From Gammaproteobacteria bacterium (GTDB lineage Bacteria > Pseudomonadota > Gammaproteobacteria > Enterobacterales > Alteromonadaceae): a stretch of 64,000 nt of DNA. The stretch lies in NCBI GenBank assembly GCA_018826295.1, contig JAHJZX010000030.1:62001-126000 (forward strand), given 5' to 3'. Numbering within the stretch: the first letter of the stretch is position 1; every line of letters starts with the position of its first letter. Under the pieces are notes generated by a model. That model was given only the letters and a program-made list of their open reading frames with translations, did not search any database and was not told where the DNA came from. The position numbers and the translations under genes were made by a program. Shown here in pieces: positions 58,513 through 64,000 of the stretch.

Positions 58513-59460
58513 TCACTTGGGCCATAAAACAAAGACATAGGCGCCATATAGCAGCAAAAGCATAGCTCCCTCGATGCGATGAAGCAGTCGGCCAGTATAG
58601 AGCAAGGGAATGAGTAAGACAGTGAAGATAATCATAGTAGCGTAATCGAATGTCGATATGCCTGTCGCGCTTATCGGCGTGACAACTGAGGCCACACCCA
58701 ATATTCCAAGAATGTTAAAAACGTTCGAGCCGATGACATTACCTATCGCAATATCGGGTTGCTTTCGAAAAGCCGCAACAACAGAGGTTGCCAGTTCTGG
58801 CATACTGGTGCCCGCAGCAACAATTGTTAGCCCAATAACTGCCTCGCTGATGCCAAAGTACGTGGCAAGTTTCACCGAGTGATCTACAAGCAGCTGTGAC
58901 CCAATTACCAATACAACTAACCCCGCCAGAATGAACACGATATCAACCATCCAGCAACGTGGCAATACAGCTATTGATGGCTCAGCGCCAGAGGCGTCGG
59001 TTGCAGCACCATCTTTAGGTGCCAACATCACGTTCATCAAGGTATAGCCAATTATCCCTACAACCAGTAGAGCGCCTTCAACTCGTCCAAGCGTTTTATC
59101 CATAAGAAGGAATACCAGTAAAATGGCTGCCGCCAACGCAATGGGCGCATCTACTTTAATGATCTGTCGGTGAACTGGAATGGGGCACACCAGAGCTGTT
59201 AACCCAAGAATAAAAGCAATATTGAAGATATTTGAGCCGACCACATTGCCTACGGCAATATCGCCTTGCTGCGAAACAGCCGCTTTGACACTGACGACCA
59301 GTTCCGGTGAACTGGTACCAAAAGCTACAATCGTTAACCCCACCACCAGAGGACTTAGCCCAGCCCGCGTTGCAACTGCCGCACTGCCCCTGACAAGCCC
59401 CTCGGCACCAACAAAGAGTAGTCCAAGTGCGAGGGCAATAAATATAAAATCAACGACCAT
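58513..59460 (-). CDS. Calcium/sodium antiporter (YrbG-like)
   Basis: A 315-residue CaCA-family inner-membrane exchanger. Its two inverted repeats are clear: VVGLTIVAFGTSSPELVVSV with IAVGNVVGSNIFNIAFILG, and VIGLTIVAAGTSMPELATSV with IAIGNVIGSNVFNILGILG. The Glu in each SPEL/MPEL motif would bind the cation. The Met at 59460 is used because AGGAG lies 8 bases upstream; the frame is open to 59484. Confidence 0.93.
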   Translation of the reverse strand: MVVDFIFIALALGLLFVGAEGLVRGSAAVATRAGLSPLVVGLTIVAFGTSSPELVVSVKAAVSQQGDIAVGNVVGSNIFNIAFILGLTALVCPIPVHRQIIKVDAPIALAAAILLVFLLMDKTLGRVEGALLVVGIIGYTLMNVMLAPKDGAATDASGAEPSIAVLPRCWMVDIVFILAGLVVLVIGSQLLVDHSVKLATYFGISEAVIGLTIVAAGTSMPELATSVVAAFRKQPDIAIGNVIGSNVFNILGILGVASVVTPISATGISTFDYATMIIFTVLLIPLLYTGRLLHRIEGAMLLLLYGAYVFVLWPK

Positions 59461-59552
59461 CAATAGCTCCTGTTTGCCAAACAAAGCAGCTGCGTGGTAA
59501 ACACCTGCCGCAAGCGTACAACAGAACCCCGGGTATATAACCTGGCTGGCAA

Positions 59553-59954
59553 TTACTTTTCTTTACTGGCGGGATAATTAACACCAGGAAAACTACCGGC
59601 CAGCTCCTCCTCAAGCTTGTTTAGCTTTTTACTGGCATCTTCGTCAGTTAAGCCCTGATCCCGCACTTCACGCAGTATTGCTGTCAACCTGCGTCGGTAG
59701 TCCCAATGCCATTCACCACGCTGTTCCCATTTAAAGGTGCGCTGAAATAGCAAAATAAAGGCAGGAATAGCCGCTATGGCTGCTGTCAGCTTAGTCTGGC
59801 CATCACCAAATATTTGCGCAAAAGCCGGGTAACTGCTGGCAATAACCACCAGAAATAGCAGCAAATGATTAAGAATAAAATCGAACTTGGAATAGCGATA
59901 GCGGGCTTTTATTTCACGTTCAATTTCGGCAACTACAGCACTTTTATCGTCCAT
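59553..59954 (-). CDS. SLATT-like two-helix membrane protein
   Basis: A 133-residue protein. Opening charged helix (VVAEIEREIKARYRYSKFD), two membrane helices (about residues 27-45 and 55-72) and a long charged cytoplasmic helix with FKWEQRGEWHWDYRRRL. This order resembles SLATT domains, the 2TM effectors linked to nucleotide-sensing defence systems. No sensor (SMODS, SLOG or nucleotidyltransferase) gene is next to it, so a stand-alone role is likely. The Met at 59954 has AGAGCAG upstream. Family assignment by pattern only. Confidence 0.6.
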   Translation of the reverse strand: MDDKSAVVAEIEREIKARYRYSKFDFILNHLLLFLVVIASSYPAFAQIFGDGQTKLTAAIAAIPAFILLFQRTFKWEQRGEWHWDYRRRLTAILREVRDQGLTDEDASKKLNKLEEELAGSFPGVNYPASKEK

Positions 59955-60160
59955 CAGTCTGCTCTTGTTAACAGATATTGGCTGTAATAACAGTAGCACA
60001 ACAATACACGCTGTATTATCGGGCGGTACTGTTAAAACACCCGCGCAGGTGTGTTAGTTTGGATGGCGGCTAAGTCTCATTTTTATCTGCTTTTAATATT
60101 GGGTATGCTCAATATCTCAAGGGCATTAACACAAGTACGTGAGTAAAAGGTCATTAAGCT

Positions 60161-60700
60161 ATGAAGAGATTAGTCAGCGTTATACTGTTGCTCACGGCGT
60201 GTAGTAGTGATGCTACCAGCCATAATTTTATTGGCTGTAACTGGCATATCCCTGCAGGCTTTGAGCAACTGTCTGACAATGAGTACCGAAAAATTCCGGC
60301 AAATGATGACTTAACCACATCTTTTAGCTCAGTGCTGTTTTCGCCAATCGTGCCTGAAGAGCTTACCACGCTGATTGAAATGGATAATATGCCAGATACT
60401 GAAGTGCTGGTAATTTCCCATCCGGACGATAGCCGGTACAGCTACCAATCTGTATTTACCAACCGTAAAACCCGATTCGGCGATAGTATCAGTAGCGATA
60501 CATTGCGGGTTTCTGCAAAAGATCAAGTTGTTGCACTGATAGCTCTGACACCAACTGACAGTTTTCATTTAACCAGTTCCTGTGTACCTCCAGCAGTGAT
60601 AGAGCAACATTACGCGATTCTGGAGCAACTTGCGCAAGGAATAGTGGCATTTCTTAACACAGAGCATGGGTTGAGCGTTCTGGTGCCGCAGTCTGAATAG
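60161..60700 (+). CDS. Hypothetical lipoprotein
   Basis: A 179-residue exported protein with a lipobox (LLLTACSS, Cys near residue 14), thus lipid-anchored. The rest is not recognised. AAAAGG precedes the ATG. It lies inside the segment bounded by the 55-bp direct repeats. Confidence 0.7.
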   Translation: MKRLVSVILLLTACSSDATSHNFIGCNWHIPAGFEQLSDNEYRKIPANDDLTTSFSSVLFSPIVPEELTTLIEMDNMPDTEVLVISHPDDSRYSYQSVFTNRKTRFGDSISSDTLRVSAKDQVVALIALTPTDSFHLTSSCVPPAVIEQHYAILEQLAQGIVAFLNTEHGLSVLVPQSE

Positions 60701-60795
60701 GGTGATGTAGGGGCTGAGTTAGCTGTCTGATTTTGGAGCATGTTTATTAGCCAGCCTTGCGTAGCAAAGCACTATCACTTACGACATGAAAAATA

Positions 60796-60850
60796 TTTAT
60801 TTTCAAAGAGTTGCCTAATTAAAGCAATTGTTAGCTACGCCCTTTTTTTG
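60796..60850. repeat. 55-bp direct repeat, right copy
   Basis: Partner of 58406-58460 in the same orientation, including the shared GTTGCCTA, AAAGCAATT, AGCTACGCCC and T7G blocks. GCGTAGC about 70 bases before it could pair with its GCTACGC. It lies just downstream of the XRE-DUF805 stop codon. Confidence 0.75.
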
Positions 60851-60861
60851 CCGCAGCGGCT

Positions 60862-61410
60862 TTAACTTGGAGTCACATCAATAGTAGTCACGGCTTTAGT
60901 TGGCTGTGTAAGTAGATACAGCAGTACAAGCAACCCCGCCACTGGCACCAAGCTGATAAGTTGCCACCAAGGACTGAGTCCGGCGTCGCGCAGGCGCCTG
61001 GTGCAGGCCGCAATCCACGGTAGCAACACAAGCAATGAAGCCAGCAGCAATGGCAGCGACCCGAGCACTTCACCGAGCAACTTTGCAAAGGCCAACAGCA
61101 ATGCCACACCGAGCACAAACCACCAAAAATCCGCTCGCGAGGTGGTACCGTTAAATTCCAGGCCTGACATCACACCTTGGCGCATAGCCTTTAAGGCTGC
61201 CTGGCTGGGCGTCGGCTCGCCGACCAACAAGCTGTCGGCCGGCACTTCAAGAACAGCGGCGAGTGCGCGTAAAGATTCCGTCGAAATCTTCGCGCCAGAT
61301 TCAAGACGCTGGATGGTGCGCAGGTTCAAACCACTCAGGGCGGCCAACTGTTCCTGCGACCATTGCCGGGCTAACCGCAGCTCTTTAAGGCGTGTGCTAT
61401 TCACGTACAT
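60862..61410 (-). CDS. XRE helix-turn-helix / DUF805-like membrane fusion
   Basis: A 182-residue protein joining a Cro/CI-type DNA-binding domain (residues 6-60: LKELRLARQWSQEQLAALSG and LRTIQRLESG) to a DUF805-like membrane domain (about 85-175: TSRADFWWFVLGVALL, CTRRLRDAGLSPWWQLISLVP). It would be a membrane-tethered regulator. GGAGAAG precedes the ATG. Upstream lie five 11-bp-phased CGACA repeats, so it is probably controlled by itself or a partner. Confidence 0.85.
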   Translation of the reverse strand: MYVNSTRLKELRLARQWSQEQLAALSGLNLRTIQRLESGAKISTESLRALAAVLEVPADSLLVGEPTPSQAALKAMRQGVMSGLEFNGTTSRADFWWFVLGVALLLAFAKLLGEVLGSLPLLLASLLVLLPWIAACTRRLRDAGLSPWWQLISLVPVAGLLVLLYLLTQPTKAVTTIDVTPS

Positions 61411-61446
61411 AACTATCGCTTCTCCACAAAGTCTCTGATGGCCGCT

Positions 61447-61524
61447 ATTATGCTCCCTACAGCACTACCCCGTTACGACAAGGCACCGACACGGGTGCGA
61501 CATAGCTGCGACATCAGTGCGAAA
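61447..61524 (-). promoter_or_regulatory. Promoter region with five 11-bp-phased repeats
   Basis: CGACA (plus strand) starts at 61476, 61487, 61498 and 61509, exactly 11 bases apart, with a fifth degenerate CGAAA at 61520. A CATAAT-type -10 on the minus strand is at 61452-61447, with no good -35. The repeats would span about -36 to -84 of the XRE-DUF805 transcript on one helix face, which fits an activator or cooperative operator. They overlap the 3' end of the small frame at 61473-61739. Confidence 0.65.
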
Positions 61525-61739
61525 CCAGATACGGAAACTGCATTAGTGAATTGAAATATTGCTTTTCGGTAACACGTATACTCACTTAACTTTGGTTCAG
61601 CATAATATTTTGACACTGGCCAGACATTGGCCTCCAGCTCAAAGCAAAGGCAGTTATTCTCAAAACTCCAATCTAAAATGAAAGAATCATTTAGATCGAT
61701 ACCGTGGAATACTTCCATTTGACGCCAATCCATAGTCAT
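61473..61739 (-). CDS. Small orphan frame, possibly 3'-truncated
   Basis: An 88-residue frame (MTMDWRQMEVFHGIDLNDSF). The first 70 residues read like an intact small globular protein, but the last 17 (QLCRTRVGALS region) run into the phased-repeat promoter of the next gene, which suggests a lost C-terminus. Similar opening residues are known in cassette-type hypothetical proteins, from memory only. May be a decayed gene. Confidence 0.4.
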   Translation of the reverse strand: MTMDWRQMEVFHGIDLNDSFILDWSFENNCLCFELEANVWPVSKYYAEPKLSEYTCYRKAIFQFTNAVSVSGFALMSQLCRTRVGALS

Positions 61740-61818
61740 TCACACAAAACGCCCGCTCCACTTGCAAGCAACTTGTCGCGAGAGGATCTCCCAACTGACG
61801 CGATTGTGCCGGCGATTG

Positions 61819-62157
61819 CTAGCGAGATTTTTTATATAGCTGCAACTCGGCCCACTGAACTTCCGGCACAAACAAGCTCTTGCCATCAGCGACATTCCAA
61901 ACAGATGAGCATTCACTTCCATTTCCCATATGAACCCATCCGTCTGAAGAAACATTAATAATTTTATTGAAAAGGTCAATTCCTGCCGGCACTAAATGGA
62001 AAGTAAACTCATACAACTCAGGGATCTTCCAGTAACGGCCTAGGTTTAATGGAATTGATTGCGCAAATACTGAAATCTCATGAGACAAACGTTCCAATAA
62101 CTTTTCCGACGTAGGGTCATCATTACACGTTGCGAATAATCGAAGAAATAACTCCAT
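61819..62157 (-). CDS. Hypothetical cassette-type protein
   Basis: A 112-residue soluble protein not recognised, with a Trp-rich centre (SSDGWVHMGNGSECSSVWNV). AT-rich compared with the core genes. An attC-like palindrome immediately precedes its start, as in integron cassettes. Confidence 0.6.
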   Translation of the reverse strand: MELFLRLFATCNDDPTSEKLLERLSHEISVFAQSIPLNLGRYWKIPELYEFTFHLVPAGIDLFNKIINVSSDGWVHMGNGSECSSVWNVADGKSLFVPEVQWAELQLYKKSR

Positions 62158-62167
62158 AACTAACTCG

Positions 62168-62222
62168 GCTCAACGCTTAAAGCAGCTGCGCGTTATGATT
62201 CGGCTGCCTTTACATATTAACT
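62168..62222 (-). other. attC-like site (degenerate)
   Basis: On the minus strand it ends with AAGCGTTGAGC, in which GTTGAGC fits the core GTTRRRY. The inner arms AAAGGCAGC and GCTGCTTT pair. The opposite core is degenerate. It fills the gap between two small minus-strand genes. Confidence 0.5.
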
Positions 62223-62227
62223 TCAGG

Positions 62228-62542
62228 CTACTTAAATTTTTTTTCATATGCTTCTACGTGATGCTTGAAAAACTTCCGATAAACTTTTGACGACTTAATC
62301 AATATCGTGACTTCGATACACTGATGACCCACTATTGTTGAATGATCTTCAACTGTAACTAATTCACTTGCGACTTCTTCGCCAGTTTTACTGTCGTATA
62401 TTCGATACACAGCAGGCGCAGGACATTTTCCGTACAAATCCGTTGGTTCTACTTTACCAAAAGCGAAGCCCATAGGAGGATCTCCGCCTTCCAACTCCGT
62501 GATTCCGATGACCTGATTTTCTGTACGAATTTCGAATGTCAC
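62228..62542 (-). CDS. Hypothetical cassette-type protein
   Basis: A 104-residue soluble protein not recognised. The start is a GTG with GGGA about 7 bases before it. The segment TELEGGDPPMGFAFGKVEPTDLY looks conserved and ordered. AT-rich. It lies between attC-like or degenerate spacers. Confidence 0.62.
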   Translation of the reverse strand: MTFEIRTENQVIGITELEGGDPPMGFAFGKVEPTDLYGKCPAPAVYRIYDSKTGEEVASELVTVEDHSTIVGHQCIEVTILIKSSKVYRKFFKHHVEAYEKKFK

Positions 62543-62626
62543 TCAATTTCCCTTTAGGCAATAAATGCTTTGATCAGCGGCGCACTTAAGTACGTCCATA
62601 GGCCCGAAACGAACTGAATCAACTTA

Positions 62627-63490
62627 TTAAGCCACATACTTTTTAACCAGCTCTCTGTTTAACACCTGATCTATTGATAACCTTGCTAAGGTTTGTCGAT
62701 CGACTGGCTTAAGGCTTTGAACACACTTTCGTATTTCTGTTGGCACCGACTGGTAAAAAAGATAGTAAGCCTGCCCCTGCATCTTGCTTTTATGTCGTTC
62801 TAAAAGCGGTTGAATATCACTCCAGGGTCCTATCGCCATATCCTCAACTTTTTTGAAAAGCCGTCTAGGTGCCAATTCATTTCTGCCGATCAAAAGTATA
62901 TCAACGGGAGGTATTATTGACGGAATAGCATCAGGCCAGACACAAGCCGTAACAGCTCTACCTTTATAATTCAGCACCATAATAGACGGTACAAAAACGT
63001 CTTCTTCAACTTCTTCTTGAAGCCTTTCCTTCTGAATATTCCACGACCAGACAGCTTCCAGCTGTTCAGTAGGCAAAGTGATAACCTCTGGATGGTCTTT
63101 CAGAATTGATTGATAGCCAAATTCGTTACCGTAAAGCCAGCCACTGGTAAATTTTTCTGAGTTAAAATCTCCAGAACCCATTCCATGGGTTTGAGGATCA
63201 TCTACTTTCAAATCAAACTCTATTATAAACTCTCTCACCTCAGGCTCCGCTTCTTTGACGAAGAAAGTCGGCCTGAAATAGTTCATATTGAACGCAATTG
63301 GGAAATATTCTTCGTTATCATCATCTGCATGCTCCTGGTATTCAAAAACAAAATAGACTCCAGTCACTTCGTTTTGGTACCAAGCTTGTGAGCCGTCCAG
63401 GGTGTAATTTTTGCGTCCCCAAAAATATGAATCAAACTGCCTTTTCGAAAAATCCCCATTTCGGGGTTTCATAAATAGATCGTAACTCAT
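62627..63490 (-). CDS. Hypothetical cassette-type protein, 287 residues
   Basis: A soluble protein beginning MSYDLFMKPRNGDFSKRQF, a typical opening of small orphan proteins in cassette arrays. It carries many aromatic and acidic residues (EEYFPIAFNMNYFRP) and no known catalytic motif. The ATG follows an attC-like site by 20 bases. The 84-base gap after it looks like a decayed spacer. Confidence 0.65.
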   Translation of the reverse strand: MSYDLFMKPRNGDFSKRQFDSYFWGRKNYTLDGSQAWYQNEVTGVYFVFEYQEHADDDNEEYFPIAFNMNYFRPTFFVKEAEPEVREFIIEFDLKVDDPQTHGMGSGDFNSEKFTSGWLYGNEFGYQSILKDHPEVITLPTEQLEAVWSWNIQKERLQEEVEEDVFVPSIMVLNYKGRAVTACVWPDAIPSIIPPVDILLIGRNELAPRRLFKKVEDMAIGPWSDIQPLLERHKSKMQGQAYYLFYQSVPTEIRKCVQSLKPVDRQTLARLSIDQVLNRELVKKYVA

Positions 63491-63509
63491 GCTCTGTATC
63501 CCTACCTGG

Positions 63510-63600
63510 ACTTAACGCCCAAAGCAGCCGCCGATAAAGCCGCGTAGCGGGTTTGAGGACCAGCCCACGCAGTGGGCGTTGCTAACTAGCTTTGTTAAAT
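63510..63600 (-). other. attC-like recombination site
   Basis: Read on the minus strand: ATTTAAC (63600-63594) and AAAGC at one end; GCTTTGGGCGTTAAGT with GTTAAGT (63516-63510) at the other. Both ends fit the RYYYAAC and GTTRRRY cores of integron attC sites. Arms AACAAAGC and GCTTTGGGCGTT pair imperfectly, and a GCCCACTGCGTGGGC hairpin lies within. The stop codon of the lipoprotein gene falls inside the first core, as is usual for cassettes. 91 bp. Confidence 0.65.
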
Positions 63601-63933
63601 GCATTTCACTATACCTGTTACACCTCTATTCGCGTAATCCTGAACAGTATGAGATATAACAACTATTGTCTCGTTATACTCAAGGACTGAATACGTGCTT
63701 CTTCCGCATAATTCAGAAGCTCTTTTATGAAAGAAAAGCCGAAACACCGACTCATCAGTGTCGTCGTAACCCAAAACTCTGATTTTGTATGATCCCTCAG
63801 ATAATTTTTTATCGGAATAGCCCGGCCTATCATGGCCATAGTTATCCTTTCGGATCTCTTCATACTGTATTGAGCTACTACACCCCATAAGCAGAAGAAT
63901 TGATAGCAATACAAGTGCTTTCATATTTGCCAT
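63595..63933 (-). CDS. Small lipoprotein (CC0125/CC1285-like)
   Basis: A 112-residue lipoprotein with signal MKALVLLSILLLMGCSS and lipobox LMGC. The mature part has GYSDKKLSEGSYKIRVLGYDDTDESVF, a pattern of the CC0125/CC1285 lipoprotein group. The ATG at 63933 overlaps the attC core; the Met at 63924 is equally possible. Function unknown. Confidence 0.68.
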   Translation of the reverse strand: MANMKALVLLSILLLMGCSSSIQYEEIRKDNYGHDRPGYSDKKLSEGSYKIRVLGYDDTDESVFRLFFHKRASELCGRSTYSVLEYNETIVVISHTVQDYANRGVTGIVKCI

Positions 63934-63992
63934 TTAACGCTCAAAGCAGCCGCGCAGTGGGTTGACGTCGCAGCCCACGACCTTTGTTGGCA
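63932..63992 (-). other. attC-like recombination site
   Basis: On the minus strand it ends GCTTTGAGCGTTAAAT, with core GTTAAAT (63938-63932). It begins TGCCAACAAAG, with core TGCCAAC (63992-63986). GTGGG and CCCAC arms pair inside. 61 bp. The next gene starts within its last core, the normal cassette arrangement. Confidence 0.6.
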
Positions 63993-64000
63993 ATAAAATT

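Noticed and set aside
60701..60795. Possible insertion-sequence end near the right 55-bp repeat
   Set aside because: No transposase, terminal inverted repeat or target duplication seen.

Overview
The window is chromosomal DNA from a Gram-negative aquatic gammaproteobacterium, most likely of the Alteromonadales type (Rheinheimera / Alishewanella / Arsukibacterium-like). This placement is an inference. It rests on the mix of periplasmic S9 peptidases, a GlyGly-CTERM metalloprotease, an ast-type arginine module with a DUF1338 protein, a class I fumarase, a DUF3718 protein behind a cyclic-di-GMP riboswitch, and lipoproteins. No rRNA, tRNA, CRISPR array or intact insertion sequence was seen.

Layout. 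1-2.5 kb: end of a sigma-54 response regulator and its histidine kinase. 2.5-7.6 kb: DUF1840 protein, glycerol kinase, a GEMM-I riboswitch with a DUF3718 exported protein, then a minus-strand run of DUF1289, MgtC-like and CPA2 antiporter genes. 7.7-18.9 kb: propeller-amidohydrolase fusion, DUF1538 membrane protein with a P-II-like partner, large secreted metalloprotease, FG-GAP protein, and a small AT-rich gene between two copies of the 3' end of a solute-binding-protein gene. 19-22.7 kb: argD/astC-astA-DUF1338 operon and a divergent Lrp/AsnC regulator. 22.8-24.2 kb: a glycine-rich membrane-active candidate toxin overlapping a small membrane-protein gene. 24.2-34.6 kb: 5'-nucleotidase lipoprotein, HIT protein, formaldehyde detoxification genes (fghA, frmA) each bordered by a ~95 bp palindromic repeat, LysR regulator, two DsbA-fold proteins, DUF1287, thiolase overlapping a vapBC module, YjbR protein. 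34.6-47.1 kb: chemoreceptor, S9 peptidase, fumarase, pabB, CoA pyrophosphatase, a 972-residue orphan, L-serine deaminase. 47.1-58.3 kb: phytase-like exported protein, a J-domain gene with three unknown genes, PAP2 phosphatase, TerB-like protein, GNAT, DEAD-box helicase, DUF6172, BASS transporter, murI, LysE exporter and AraC regulator.

58.4-64 kb is accessory DNA. A calcium/sodium antiporter, a SLATT-like 2TM protein and a lipoprotein lie between 55 bp direct repeats. An XRE-DUF805 fusion gene follows, with five 11-bp-phased CGACA repeats upstream of it. At the right end is a minus-strand row of small AT-rich orphan genes separated by attC-like palindromes, which looks like part of an integron cassette array.

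Candidates most worth following: the riboswitch-DUF3718 unit, the putative effector/immunity pair, the J-domain operon, the phased operator of the XRE-DUF805 gene, and the cassette-like right end. All family names come from reading the translated sequences; no database search was made.
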